A DNA stretch of 64,000 bases from Lumbricus rubellus (GCA_945859605.1 OX243825.1:23923227-23987226); one strand, 5' to 3'; positions 21,816 through 32,699 are shown, counted from the stretch's first letter. Translations and numbers: made by a program. The notes: generated by a model from the sequence alone, not told the origin.

Positions 21816-22082
21816 ATTGGAGTTAGGTTAAAATAATCAGAGTACCTTTTTGGATGAGATTAATAACGTGAGCGTAGAGAAGAGTTTTATCGCTTGTCAA
21901 AATGAGACGAGACTAGAAGCGTGACGAGCCCAACGCCCGCGAACTTCCTTTGATCGATTCGTTCTTTAATAATTTTTTACGATGTAGATTACGCTAATTT
22001 CAATCAGAGATGCTTTTCTCAGTTAGATGACGAGTTCGAAAATAAAGTATAGCATAGTTCACTTTATTAAATATAAAGAATT

Positions 22083-23100
22083 TTGTGTTATAACCGAGAC
22101 AATCCAGAATGGGTTACCAACAAGCCGCCATTTTACATAGATCACGTGTAGTGTTGCTGCTATGGCCATTGATATGTATTTATATTAGCTGGATTGATAA
22201 CGCTTCGTATAGTGGTCTATGGCCGACGGCGAATCAGTCGCGACTTACACTTAGGGCAGCGTGTGCTTGTTCCTATCTAAACCCATGTTAAATTCGTCAA
22301 CTTTGAATGTAATTTTCAAGAAATCTGTTCAGTGGCCGCTAAATACAGTTAAGTTGATTGTTTTGTATGTCATTCAACTCAAAAACCCTAAGCTGGTTTT
22401 GAACAATTGTGTATCATTGCTGAGAAATTTGTGTTTTAAAGCGAAGTGTTGTGACGCCTATCTTTTACTATGGTTTGCCGCTAGGAATTCTGGGAGTTTT
22501 CCCAGAGAGTTCTGGGATTTGCCTCAGAGAATTCTGGGATTTGCTCTAATGAAACATTGGCTTTCCCTAAGTGAGCGATAATCCGAACTTTCATAGGCAA
22601 TCAGCGTTCCAGTAGTATATACTACATTTCAGTGGCTATGGCAACTCGACCCTTGAGCTATAATAGCAAGTCAGAAGTCAAGGGACTTGAAATAGTAAGT
22701 CTACCATGTTCATCAATTTCCTGAATGTATTTTGAAAGCTCCCACCGTTTATCACTCATGATGATCCCTTCGATTATTTGCTAGGTCTCTGGTGATGCGA
22801 TTTTGCGAGACTATACGTGTAACACCGCAACTTCACGTTGGTATTGAGAAAACCGGGTTTTCCCTTTCATGAAAATTAATGATTATCCCACTCGTAGGCC
22901 TACTCGACGCATGCCTAAGTGAAACGGCGGTGCTAGTAGCCCCTCCCCATTTCAGATGCTTTGATGATTCACAATACCTCAAAGCTTTGAGTAGGCCTAT
23001 AAAATTCCGTCTTTCATGCGTTTCCATAGTATAGTGAGAGCTGCCATCCTAGATCCTTGTGTACAGTGTAATCTATTCAATCTATTCCTCAGTACTATTT
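22083..23100. other. No confident gene; small tandem repeat
   Basis: Two overlapping plus-strand frames (22109-22291, 22261-22581) have no recognisable domain. A local threefold repeat of AGAATTCTGGGATTTGC-like units is at 22480-22550. Confidence 0.5.
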
Positions 23101-23112
23101 ATAAATATACTA

Positions 23113-23765
23113 GCTGTACCCGGGCACGCGTTGCTGTGGCAGAAAAGACCGCTCCTTCCCTCCCCTCCCCTCCCCTCCCCTCCCCCTTCCTCCCCTCCCC
23201 TCCCCTCCCCTCCCCTCCCCTCCCCTCCCCTCCCCTCCCCTCCCCTCCCCTCCCCTCCCCTCCCCTCCCCTCCCCTCCCCTCCCCTCCCCTCCCCTCCCC
23301 TCCCCTCCCCTCCCCTCCCCTCCCCTCCCCTCCCCTCCCCTCCCCTCCCCTCCCCTCCCCTCCCCTCCCCTCCCCTCTTCTCCCCTCCCCTCCCCTCCCC
23401 TCCCTGACATCCTGACATCGGATAGAGCCCAATAATGATGAAAGGCCGCTTTCGGAAATTAATATGCGACTAGCTTATGACGTCACAGCACGCGACCTCA
23501 TTCATGTTTCGTCTGCTGTGTTTGGGGACAACGCGTTTCTGAAATCTGGCAGCCCTGCTGTTTTGTTGAATTTGCAAATGGCGGTCGAACGGATTGCAAA
23601 GTTCACTTTTTGTGGAAAAGATTGGGGGTTTTTCGGGAAAAAAATCTTAAGAAACGGTGCTATTGGAATGGAAGGTTCTGGTAAATTTTCAAAACAATCG
23701 GTGCGTAAGTTTCGGCGTGATAGTGTTACGAACTATTCGAAAGTTTCATTTTTATTTATATAGAT
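23113..23765 (+). repeat. Retroposon-like repeat containing a long CTCCC microsatellite
   Basis: Begins ACTAGCTGTACCCGGGCACG and ends with TTTTCAAAACAATCGGTGCG, GTTTCGGCGTGATAG and TTTATATAGATT. This resembles a dispersed repeat type common in animal genomes that starts ACTAGCTG and ends TATATAGAT; I identify it by resemblance only. Its interior is expanded by the CTCCC tract described separately. Confidence 0.55.
23155..23404 (+). repeat. (CTCCC)n pentanucleotide microsatellite, about 250 bp
   Basis: Nearly pure CTCCC units, with single variants at about 23185 and 23377. The minus strand is a continuous G-rich tract. Open frames on both strands (poly PPLPS and GGEGR types) are repeat artefacts. 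Confidence 0.97.
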
Positions 23766-24005
23766 TGGGTGGGCCATAAAAAAAGACCACTCTAAGGTTT
23801 TTGCCAATATCTTAACCAGAAGTAAGAATTTCCACATCAAATTTGACAGACTTAAAGACAATTCATATTTACCGTACACTATACATGATGTCCAGATTTC
23901 ATCAAAATATTTCAAACAGAACAAAAGTTATATCACTTTTAGTGAGACTTTATTCACTGCTTTTGGACGATTCAAAAACGTAACGCAACAAAAAGGAACA
24001 AAAAC
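23766..24005 (+). repeat. About 200-bp dispersed repeat, single copy
   Basis: Contains GCCAATATCTTAACCAGAAG, AGACTTAAAGACAATTCATA, GATTTCATCAAAATATTTCA and CAAAAACGTAACGCAACAAA. Matches two tandem copies at 33273-33690, in the same position relative to a GPCR gene (3' side), so it belongs to the duplicated unit. Confidence 0.8.
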
Positions 24006-24349
24006 GTCAATGCATGAGTTCACTGGTAGCCTGAAGGGCAGTGAAGGCGTTTCTCTATCCGCGGATTTCTGCACAGAGAGCGTCTCCCAAATAGTTTATA
24101 GCCTACAACGACAGGCGCATGATGAATGTCAATATACGAAACGATGCGATGCGATACGATATTATGTCTAATTGACAAATGCAGCTGTCTCATCTACAGT
24201 TTCAAAGAATTTTAAAATAACACAGAAAACAAAAGCAAAGAAAACTTGATGAAGTTATCTTCTCAATATAGCAATCATACCAAAATCAAGATTTATCAAA
24301 CTTAACATGCTATTAAAAGAACTCTAACATGCTTACTTCATAGGCCTAC

Positions 24350-24560
24350 AACTAGAAATCTAGCAACGAATCACAACTAAGACAATATTTTTGACTGTTG
24401 TCGAGTAAATTATTTCTTGATACGTCCATCTTATTTTGAAAATGTTTTAAAGACTAGAAATCTAGCGACGAATCACAACTAAGATAATATATGTTTTTTT
24501 CTTTAGACTGTAGTCGAGTCAATTAGTTTCTTGATGCGTCAATCTTGCTCTTCGACTATT
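24350..24560 (-). repeat. Local tandem duplication in the 3' flank of GPCR1
   Basis: The segment ACTAGAAATCTAGCAACGAA ... GTCGAGTAAATTATTTCTTG (about 119 bp) is repeated from 24465 with small changes. Not seen in the GPCR2 and GPCR3 flanks. Confidence 0.7.
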
Positions 24561-24599
24561 CATTCATTTCAAATTGTTGTGTTAATTTTTCTTCCTGCT

Positions 24600-25637
24600 T
24601 CATGCGATAGTCGCATCTGTGACTGATGCAACCGTAATGGGATCAGACTTTTTCCACAACATCTGACGAAGTCCCTTCTTAACAGCTTCGTGTTTCATGG
24701 CGTAGATGAAAGGATTCAGGATCGTATTGAGAAATATGAGAAACAGTGTCACATAATAGGCACTCATATCCGTTAGGTATCCTAAGATGTAAAACATGTA
24801 CCAGATCTGATTTGGAGTCCAACAAAAGAAAAATGCCATGCAGATTCCGATCATTGTGGTTATGACATTCATTTGGGTCTTGTTGGCAGTCACCTGTTGC
24901 GCCACTGTTTCGTTGTCTGGATGACCGTGAAACACTTTCTTCTGGCTTCTAATCACTGCCAGGATGTGCCAATAGCAGTAGATGAAGATCAACAACGGTA
25001 AGAAGTATTCCCAGATCAGAATGATAATGGCGTAGGTTGTTGATAACTCAGTACTTGGCCAGTCAGAGGTGCATAAGCCATTTGAGACTCGAGCGGTCCA
25101 GATTCCGGCCAAGTTGATTAAAACTCCGCTGATCCAGGTAAGAGGAATCGCAGCATAGATCATCCAGTTTCGAAAGTTCTTACGGTGGGCAATTGGGTGT
25201 ACGACCTTGAAATACCTCTCTACTGTGATGGTTCCAACGCTGGCAATGGACCCGATCAAACCAATGTAGATCATCATATCGTTGTGCAAGAATGCACACA
25301 GGAACCAACCCCATCTGTCTGTCACGAGCAGCCTCGGAAGTCGGGAGATATAAGATACAACGAGTAAACTGCATGTGTAGAGATCCATGGCAACCTGGTT
25401 GATGATGAGTAGGTTGTTAGTCTGGGTCCGTAGTTTTGGAGACAAAAGAATGCGCAGGACAAGACCATTGGCAACACATCCGATGATACCAATCAGGATA
25501 ACGAGAGCGAAGAAGACCAGTATGACGTCACTGGCGACCTCGACTTTAGGATTCGAAATTGTGACATTCGTAAAGTTTCCGGTCACGTTCGTTGATGTTT
25601 CAAGGTCAGTCACAAGTGGACTCGTGTCTTCCTGCAT
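24600..25637 (-). CDS. Rhodopsin-class GPCR 1 (orphan)
   Basis: A single-exon 345-residue seven-helix receptor, presumably at the plasma membrane. The N-terminus has three N-glycosylation sequons (N17, N21, N24). Class A landmarks are all present: N58 (1.50) in TM1, D85 (2.50), C114 (3.25) paired with C189 in loop 2, an ERY motif at 140-142, W168 (4.50), P214-area proline in TM5, CWTP at 272-275 in TM6, and NPFIY at 308-312 in TM7. A basic C-terminal tail follows with no obvious palmitoylation cysteine. The start at 25637 (MQEDTSPLV) was chosen because both paralogues start there; an upstream Met at 25718 would add 27 residues not shared. Ligand is unknown; the overall look is of a peptide- or amine-type class A receptor, but I cannot place the subfamily. 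It is the most divergent of the three copies. Confidence 0.93.
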   Translation of the reverse strand: MQEDTSPLVTDLETSTNVTGNFTNVTISNPKVEVASDVILVFFALVILIGIIGCVANGLVLRILLSPKLRTQTNNLLIINQVAMDLYTCSLLVVSYISRLPRLLVTDRWGWFLCAFLHNDMMIYIGLIGSIASVGTITVERYFKVVHPIAHRKNFRNWMIYAAIPLTWISGVLINLAGIWTARVSNGLCTSDWPSTELSTTYAIIILIWEYFLPLLIFIYCYWHILAVIRSQKKVFHGHPDNETVAQQVTANKTQMNVITTMIGICMAFFFCWTPNQIWYMFYILGYLTDMSAYYVTLFLIFLNTILNPFIYAMKHEAVKKGLRQMLWKKSDPITVASVTDATIA

Positions 25638-25665
25638 GGTGCTCGGTATCTGCAAATCTAGTATT

Positions 25666-25674
25666 AATTTATAG
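25666..25674 (-). promoter_or_regulatory. Conserved TATA-like motif upstream of GPCR1
   Basis: Minus-strand CTATAAATT, 29-37 bp before the ATG. The same GCTATAAA(A)TTA motif sits 35-42 bp before the ATG in the other two receptor genes. It could be a TATA box implying a very short leader; alternatively it is part of an intron ending at the downstream TTTGCAG (copies 1 and 3). Confidence 0.4.
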
Positions 25675-25839
25675 CAATAACAATTAATTACAGTTGCAAT
25701 CGACTGATACAATGACAAATTGTTAAATAGTTCTAGCTGTGATTACAACTTTGAATCAATTTTCCATAACACTTTCTAAGTTCAGGCTTACAGAATAAGA
25801 TCGAAAATCTGATTTTTCAGTATCGGACCTGCTTGCATG

Positions 25840-26681
25840 CAGGGGCTTCTATCGCCCCTAAGCAGCCGGGCGCAATACATATTCTCCCTCCTTATTGGGC
25901 CGACCTACTCTCCCGGCAATATGTAATCTTGTCCTCTAACTATAGAGAACGAAGGTTTCTGGGGGGGGGGGAAAGAGACAAACAAGCATCCAGCAGACGA
26001 TCACCGAAACACGTAGCGTCAAGACGGGGAGGGGTTTTGGGTGTGATATGCGTCCCTCCCCCATTAGAAATTTGTGCAATTTCGGCATTGCAATTCTTCT
26101 ACTGACGGGATAACTGCACTTGTATAAACCTGTCAAATGTATATAGGGGGGGTGTCAATGTTGCATTATATATACTTTTATGGAGGGGGAAATTATTCTA
26201 TATACATGTTCACAACACCTATCGATTTTTCTGGAGAATTTACATTCCTGGGGAACTCCCTCCCAGAGATGTCTAGATTAAGCACTGCATTTAGTTGTAC
26301 AAATACAATATTTGTACAAGTATTAACATTAAATCAAATCATTATAATATGATTGTATCATTTATTAAAATAGTGGGCCATAAATAATATTATTATAATT
26401 AGGTAATAGTAAATTTTATCGTGGCATATTAAAACAGTTCATGTGATGAAATAATGTAGATAGTGATACTATTATAACTAATAGCTAATACAATGTCGAA
26501 AAATGTTTATGGGGGGAAGTAATTTATGGGGGAAACTTCTTTCTAGAGATGACTAGATTAAACACTGCCTTCATGGCTGGCCTTCCCCCTATCGACGTGA
26601 GTTTTGGCTTTCTTCTGTTCCCCCCTCTGTTTTTTACTGGGCGCAAGTTGCGCCCGCCTATACATGGGATAGAAGCCCCTG
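25840..26681. mobile_element. Nonautonomous hAT-type element, CAGGGGCTTCTATC termini
   Basis: An 842-bp insertion with 14-bp inverted termini CAGGGGCTTCTATC / GATAGAAGCCCCTG and the perfect 8-bp duplication CTTGCATG (25832-25839, 26682-26689). The GPCR2 and GPCR3 flanks hold the uninterrupted site (TCGGACTTGCATGACTGTTG at about 39540 and 60977), proving insertion. The interior has a subterminal GGGCGCAA inverted pair and no transposase. Confidence 0.92.
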
Positions 26682-27198
26682 CTTGCATGCCTGTTGATTC
26701 AAGATGGCGCTTCAAAGGCTTTTGATATTCCTAAGGGATTCAAAATTATCAAAACCGGTTTAATTAAGTCTTTTTTGGGTGAAACATAAATAGTAAAATA
26801 TATGCTTTTAGTCGCAAAATGCATTTGACGACGATGATGCAGACATTTGAGCAAATTGTCACACATCCGCAATGTTCCGCATTCTTCCGCAATTGTTTGA
26901 CAGATGATATTATGTTTTAAATTTTGATGTAGCTAGGGTCTTTTCTAATTTTCAAATTGCCTGACACAATGTGGGTCAATGTTGCAAATTGTTTCTTTTC
27001 AGTCATCATAAGTCGTATGACAATCTTATTCATTTCACTAACTATTGTGTTTCGCCTTCGCCACATCATCGCTGCGCTAGCATTCTCTCTCTTGCTTCCA
27101 AGCAGATGTCGTATTAACTGACCACTAACACCCGTCCAGTAACTATCGGTAATATTCACTGATCAGCAGAAGTCACCAGGGAATAGCATGCTATAACT

Positions 27199-27571
27199 CA
27201 GTGGTTCTCAAAGTGGCCGTCCGCGGACCGGTGCCGGTCCGTGGAGTCCATGATCACCGGTCCGTGAAGAAGTCTGAGAGTAAAAATTATTTAATTTATA
27301 TATTTAAAATTGATAGTGAAATTATTCGAATCGTTGTTCCAAATATATTCAAACTTCTGTCTCATACTTTAAAAATACGTTACCAGTGCCTTATTTTAAC
27401 TTGCAAATTTTTAGGCCTATTAATTAAAAAATCCCTAATTATAAATAACCCTATAATTAGTTTTTAAATACAGTTCGTTTTTGTTTGGGCTTGCCATTAA
27501 AGTTAGCGGTCCGCGAGCTTCCCAAATAAATTATTGCCGGTCCGCGGCCTGCAGAAGTTTGAGAACCACTG
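27199..27571. mobile_element. hAT-type MITE, CAGTGGTTCTCAAA termini
   Basis: A 373-bp element with termini CAGTGGTTCTCAAAG / CTTTGAGAACCACTG-like and the perfect 8-bp duplication CTATAACT (27191-27198, 27572-27579). CGGTCCG words recur in inverted orientation near both ends. The paralogous site near 41375 lacks it. Confidence 0.93.
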
Positions 27572-27839
27572 CTATAACTGATTACTACTACTTTGAAACA
27601 ATAACTAGATGGTATATATTTTTGTCACTGTATGTCGGTTCCTTTTCCACGGTGAAACCAGACTTTGATTTGACGAATGAAAGCAATGAGCTCAGACCCA
27701 TGAGCACAAGGGAATTTGGATTAACTGAAAGAGAACAAGAATGGCAAGTGCATGACTACACTTGCGTTTGAGGTTCTCATTAAGATACATAATCCTATTT
27801 ATAAACTTATAAATTTAAAATCCAAGGAAATGGGATTAT

Positions 27840-28345
27840 GCAGAAGTTCAACCTAAAACGGGAAAGAATTTAAATCCCATCCGGGAAAAGGTCTTTCTCT
27901 ACAATTTCATACTTAGCAGAATAGACAGTCTAGTTTGTGAGAAATAAATTTCAATGTTGAATCTCCAAACGCTTAAGACACTTAGTTCTGACCTGTATTC
28001 AAGAAGATCGAAAGTCTTTCGATTCGATGACCTGAGTGAATAAATATAAGTTCTCAGAAAGCGTTCTTCTGTTGCTTCTGCCTGAGAGGGTATACTATCT
28101 GCATCCACGTTAGCCTCTTCATCTACTTTGAATCTACTTCTGATTGGTTATCTTATAGAAACCGATTTCACGTGCACCGAATAGGCTACATGTACAAGTA
28201 CGTCATGCGAACTGGATGCGTATCATTCATCTTGCACCCACGGCTGCCCCTTGATGCACCAATAACCACCATATGAATACCTGCAATCCTGCATGCAGGT
28301 ATCATAGAGCGTGAAGATGATTGAAAGAGGTTTCAATAACTAAAA
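27840..28345 (-). repeat. Conserved block upstream of GPCR1
   Basis: Aligns closely with 41690-42200 upstream of GPCR2. Shared landmarks: AATCCCATCCGGGAAAAGGT, TTAGTTCTGACCTGTAT, GAGTGAATAAATATAAGTTC, CTTGCACCCACGGCTGCC, GATGCACCAATAACCACC and the palindrome CCTGCATGCAGG. On the minus strand 27899-28108 is open and similar in translation to the GPCR2-side copy (QAEAT then RTYIYSLRSS), but there is no start or splice evidence. Could be promoter, 5' exon or passive duplication. Confidence 0.6.
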
Positions 28346-28859
28346 CGGATCAGGTATGAAGATGGGATCAAAGATTTTCTAGAAGAAGCATAAACTGCGA
28401 AAATGGGTTTATTTTCTGCCTGATTTGAGTTTACGGAATCAATAACACTTAGGGCATGACACAGCAATCAAAGGTTTCAGAGACTAGAGTCGTACCGCTG
28501 AAAGCTCAACGCAGGTGTGCACTTATGTTTGGTCTTTCAAGTTTGGAAGCTTACGCATGTTGGGTGTGTCACAACATTAGGTAGCACACTGGCAGACTGG
28601 CATGGAGATAAGCGGACCCAAGTTCGAGTCCCGTAATATAGACGTCTTGTATAGGCTGCTATTAGCGCCATGTATTGCAAGCTGATAGTGGTTAAGATTT
28701 AGGCCTATGTCTTTTGTCATTAAATGACTATTGTGAATTTTGTCAATTGCATAAATGTACACTGAAACCGGTTGCGGTCTGTCAACCGGATTGTTTGATA
28801 AACGGCTATTCTATTATTATTACGATTATTATTGTTATTGTTATTATTATTATTTTTTT
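28346..28859. other. No gene seen
   Basis: Unique-looking sequence continuing from the upstream block, ending in ATT-rich DNA at about 28810-28858. Short frames have no recognisable domain. Confidence 0.45.
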
Positions 28860-29360
28860 TTACCCGAGGTACCTAGGATCCCTCGGGATTTACAGAAATT
28901 ATGCTTGGAGCTGTTTTTTGTATGTTTAGGAGATCAGGCCTCGTCCTCCGCAACAGTATTAAAAGTGCCACGAAATGCTATGGCGTTGTAGCGCTGGATA
29001 GGCCCTACAGATAGAAAGGCGCTGGAACAAAAATGTCACCTCCCGCGACTCACCAGAAATGACCATTTTTCTTTTAAAAAATGCCCCGAGGTATACAGGA
29101 TCCCTCACGGACTTCACTAACGCCTAATATAAAAATCTATTATTATTATTTTATTATTTTATTTTTATTATTATTATTATTATAACATCATCTTTTATTT
29201 CCATTTCAAGCAGTGCAAACACAACTGGCTAACCCTGAAAAACACTGAACCGCTGTCAAAACGCTAGCATAATGTGCAACAAATGTATATGCATTAATGA
29301 GTGTGTGATCAGTCGTCCTCTTGCCCCTAGGTAAACATGATCCCACGGGGACTTCAAAAC
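28860..29360 (+). repeat. Degenerate about 230-bp tandem repeat with ATT tracts
   Basis: Three related hairpin-like blocks spaced about 220-240 bp: CCCGAGGTACCTAGGATCCC (28862), CCCCGAGGTATACAGGATCC (29082) and CCCCTAGGTAAACATGATCC (29323), each followed by CGGGA/CGGAC-type sequence. (TTA)n runs precede the first two. Sequence downstream of 2 and 3 also shows weak similarity (AATATGACGTTTCGCGGAC against AAATGTCACCTCCCGCGAC). Confidence 0.5.
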
Positions 29361-29634
29361 TAACCATAGAAGCAGATTTGTCTGGAATGGACCCTATTCG
29401 TCAAGGTCCCAGCTGGAAAACGGTCACCCTAAATGCCACACCGTTAAAACGTGGAATCGTCAGCGAGAGGCGTTGAAATAAATATGACGTTTCGCGGACG
29501 TCTCCAGTTACGGTGCTGATGCTTCGTCCCAAAGCCGAAAGAAAAGTCAAACCCTCGTTGGTTGTTGATAGGGCCTAGGGTCTCAAAAGACAAGAGAACG
29601 AAAAGATGAGTACCATACAATTGGGAGTATTTTG

Positions 29635-30165
29635 CATGTTTGCTCTTCTTCTTCTTCTTCCTCTTCTTCTTCTTCTTGTTATTGTTCTTCTTGTTCTTGT
29701 TCTTCTTCTTATACTGCTTCTTTGTTGTCTTTGTCTTCTTGTTCTTCTCGTTCTTCTTGTTCTTTTTCTTCCTGTTCTTGTTCGTATTCTTATTCTTCTT
29801 GTTCTTCTAATTCTTGTTCGTCTTTGTCTTTATTCCTTCTTCCTGTTCTTGTTCTTGTTCTTTTTCCTCTTGATCTTCTTCTTGTACTTCTTATACTTCT
29901 TGTTTGTGTTCTTGTTCTTCTTGTTCTTGTTCTTCTTGTTCTTCTTGTTATTGTTATTACTCTTGATTTTCTTTTTGTTCTTCTTGCACTTCTTGTTCGT
30001 GTTCTGTTTTTCTTGTTTTGTTATTCTTCTTATTCTTCTTGTTCTTCTTGTTCTTGTATTACTTATTTTCTTGTTTTTCTTGTTCTTAATTTTCTTCTTT
30101 TCTTGTTATTGTTCTTGCACTTATCTTGATATTGTTCTTGTTCTTCGTCTTCGTCTTTTTCTTCT
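29635..30165 (+). repeat. TTC/TTG polypyrimidine tract, about 530 bp
   Basis: Imperfect TTC, CTT and TTG triplets almost without purines other than G in GTT. Frames of 204 and 165 codons (poly Leu/Phe or poly Ser) reflect the lack of stops. Not a gene. Confidence 0.93.
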
Positions 30166-30250
30166 TCGAGGATTTTGTGCGTTTAGGTTTAGGAAGTTTA
30201 TTTTCCGCAAGAAACTGTGAATCGCATTATACGTGCACTGTGCAGTTACA

Positions 30251-30495
30251 CTGGGCACATCTTTAGACTACCAAAGGAGAGGATTGCAAGGACGGCATTG
30301 AACTGGGTGCCGAAGGGTGGTAAACGGAAAAGAGGCAGGCCAAGAAACACCTGGAGACACGCTTTCAGGAAGGACCTGGAGCGGATGGGACTGGGCTGGG
30401 ACGAGGCGGAGGTGGTGGCTGGCGACCGTGCGGAGTGGCGAGGACTTGTCGACCAATGTTCCGATCGGAACTGGAGGAACTAAGTCTAAGTCTAA
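30251..30495 (+). pseudogene. Very short 5'-truncated LINE insertion, RT C-terminus
   Basis: A 245-bp insertion flanked by the perfect 11-bp duplication GTGCAGTTACA (30240-30250, 30496-30506). It encodes the last 75 or so residues of a LINE ORF2: TGHIFRLP, KRKRGRPRNTWRHAF, AEWRGLVDQC then stop. A (TAAGTC)n tail follows. This basic GRP-containing tail is common in LINE families of marine invertebrates. It is a different family from the one at 48.2 kb. The frame opens upstream of the insertion only by chance. Confidence 0.88.
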
Positions 30496-30669
30496 GTGCA
30501 GTTACATTCTGGTAAAAGAATATCCGATTCGCTGAACACACTTGCCTCACTAGATACCTGATCCGCTGAAGACGGCGATAAAATTCAACGAAACCAGGCT
30601 AAAAGGTTCAGCCTATTTATTGTTCAACGAAGGAAAAACCAAAACAGTGATGGCATAATATTATTGGTT

Positions 30670-32160
30670 AGAGCGAGGCCAAAGAGACACAAACGAGTTT
30701 CAACGTCCACCGAAAAGTTATCAAGCAGGTGGTGTAATTATTGCTCTTCCTACATGTATGAGAACTAATATTGAGTGCAGATTACTGCAACAAACGAGAC
30801 ACAAAAATATGAGATTTGGAACACGTCACAAGCAGTTTGACTGATGAACAGGGTCGGAAAAGCAGAGAATTGTTAATATAACCAAGATTTACAAAAATAA
30901 AATAATGGTCGTTTTGGTCTTATTAATCACCATTGTTTTGATTTTCTGCTAGTTGAAAGGACTTAAAAGGATAATTGGAATACTTCAAGAACATTTTAAG
31001 AGCTGAGTAAAATATGGAATAAAAGAGAATTAGCAAAGAAAATCAAGATATCAGTGCAACCGCTTTCCTATACGAATGGAAATGAATGAAAAATAGGAAA
31101 ACAAGATGTGAAAAAGAATTCTAACGGATTAAATTGGATCGCAAACATACAGAAAATAACACATTAAGCTTATGATTAGATTAACATAATTATACCACAC
31201 CACTCTGCTAGAGAGAATATTTCAGATAAGTCTCTAGTGTATACTCAAGATTCGAAGGGCAAGGAAGCCAAATTAGACCATGACTACGTTGGATAGACAG
31301 CATAAAAATGATGAGAATGTCACTTGGACGAACACTGATGGAACACTGGACTTGACGAGTGACCGAGGAGAGTGAACATGTTCTATTCCTACCAATCGCC
31401 ATCAGAGTGCTGATGATGATGACGATGAAGATGACATTCCTGGTAATATATATATATATACATTATATATATATATATATACATTATATATATATATATA
31501 TAAATATATATATATATAAGATCAAACTAAACAAACTTATTCCGCAATGAGATTTCAAGCTAAGAGAAGAAAATTTCATTTTATGCCACTACATAAAAGA
31601 GATAAAACCTGAGACGATTACTATTTGTTCTTAAATCAAACACTCTGTATTAGAATCTCACCTGAATGCAGAACGGATCGAGTGTCTTCTTATTTGGTGA
31701 ATCAGTTCTTAGACGTCGTTCATATTAGGCATACGTTGCTTCTGCATGCAGAGTGGCTATCGATACATGCACATAATTATAAGCCTTCGCTTCAGTCTCA
31801 AGCATTTCACATCATATTATAATTATATTAGACATACTCACCGACAGCAGCTGGTTCTCGTTGCCTTTGCATCGTATGCATCTATAGTTCTATACATCCC
31901 AAGTTTAGGCTATTCATGTGTGCAATATTGCTAGCATGCACAATTGCATATACACTTAAAAGGCACCGGCACCGTAAAACCTCATCAGGGTCTCATCTGA
32001 CTGTATTCTTAATTTTTTGTAGTGCTTCTAGTTTTGATTTGTCATCAAAAATCAAGGATTCGATTTGATTTGATTTTGATAAAAATACAGCAATTCTATG
32101 AATATGAAAAGTATAGGGGCCTACGGCTACAGCGATAGTAAGTATAGCAATTGATCGACA
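30670..32160 (-). repeat. Duplicated unit block X, copy B
   Basis: Aligns in order with 48157-48214 plus 50330-54000. Examples: CCAAAGAGACACAAACGAGT (30680), GAAAAGCAGAGAATTG (30855), TTGGATAGACAGCATAAAAA (31290), GTGACCGAGGAGAGTG (31360), CATTAGAATCTCACCTGAA-like (31648) and AAGGCACCGGCACCGTAAAA (31958). It lacks the LINE, hAT-like and telomere-like insertions present in the other copy and so serves as the empty-site reference. Contains (TA)n at 31446-31518. No gene recognised. Confidence 0.8.
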
Positions 32161-32560
32161 TCTGGATTGTCAGCCACGTCACAAAGCCTCAACCTGAAAG
32201 GGGTTCGACCAATATAGGCCTATTTGGGTGGAATAAAACGTGGGTAAAGCAGGGATCTTTAGCGAACACTGAACAGTTGAATCCAAAATGTACAGTTCCA
32301 AATGGATTTGTGCTGTTGTAGAAGTACTTTTATGCAGTTAAAACTAGTAAACAGGACATTGGCCTACGATTGCGGGTAATTTACCATAGATGATGTGAGG
32401 GGAAAAGAAGTGGTTGCGCGGTTCTAAAAATTCATTTAGTAAGACATGGGTTGAATTTGTCGTTACAGTATCGCAGCTTGGATATGTGGCGCGCCGGGAT
32501 GAACTTTGAAACTCCAGTCTAGGGCCTATTTAATTCACACTTTCTCTCTTTCTCTCTTCC
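32161..32560. other. No gene seen
   Basis: Unique-looking sequence with scattered TAGGCCTA words. No frame of interest. Confidence 0.45.
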
Positions 32561-32699
32561 ATCAGTCATGCCATGGGGGGAGACCTATGGGGGGACAGGG
32601 GGACGGTCCCCCCCCCAAAAGGTGTTGGGACGCCCCATGTATTGGTCGCCCCCGAAGTTCAGCGTCAAGACTTTCACGGCGGGTGGAAAAACAATTTTT

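Larger units (their letters stand above)
16290..21950 (-). mobile_element. Near-complete two-ORF CR1-like LINE
   Basis: About 5.7 kb on the minus strand in the order 5' UTR, ORF1 (21000-21815), a 695-bp inter-ORF spacer, ORF2 (16623-20304, broken) and 3' UTR. The 3' end is marked by AATAAA on the minus strand near 16318 and a short GGTTAT-type tandem tail at about 16293-16312. The 5' end is placed only approximately, near the end of homology-free sequence around 21950. The element is the most intact transposon in the window. It would need ORF2 to be unbroken to be mobile, which it is not. Confidence 0.82.

Noticed and set aside
23016..23435. Pro/Ser-rich and Gly/Glu/Arg-rich frames
   Set aside because: Translation of the CTCCC microsatellite on either strand.
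25637..25718. Upstream Met extending GPCR1 by 27 residues
   Set aside because: The extension is not shared by the two paralogues, which both start at MQEDT.
29606..30220. Leu/Phe-rich 204-codon frame that looks like a membrane protein
   Set aside because: Pure TTC/TTG tract; the apparent hydrophobicity is a codon artefact.
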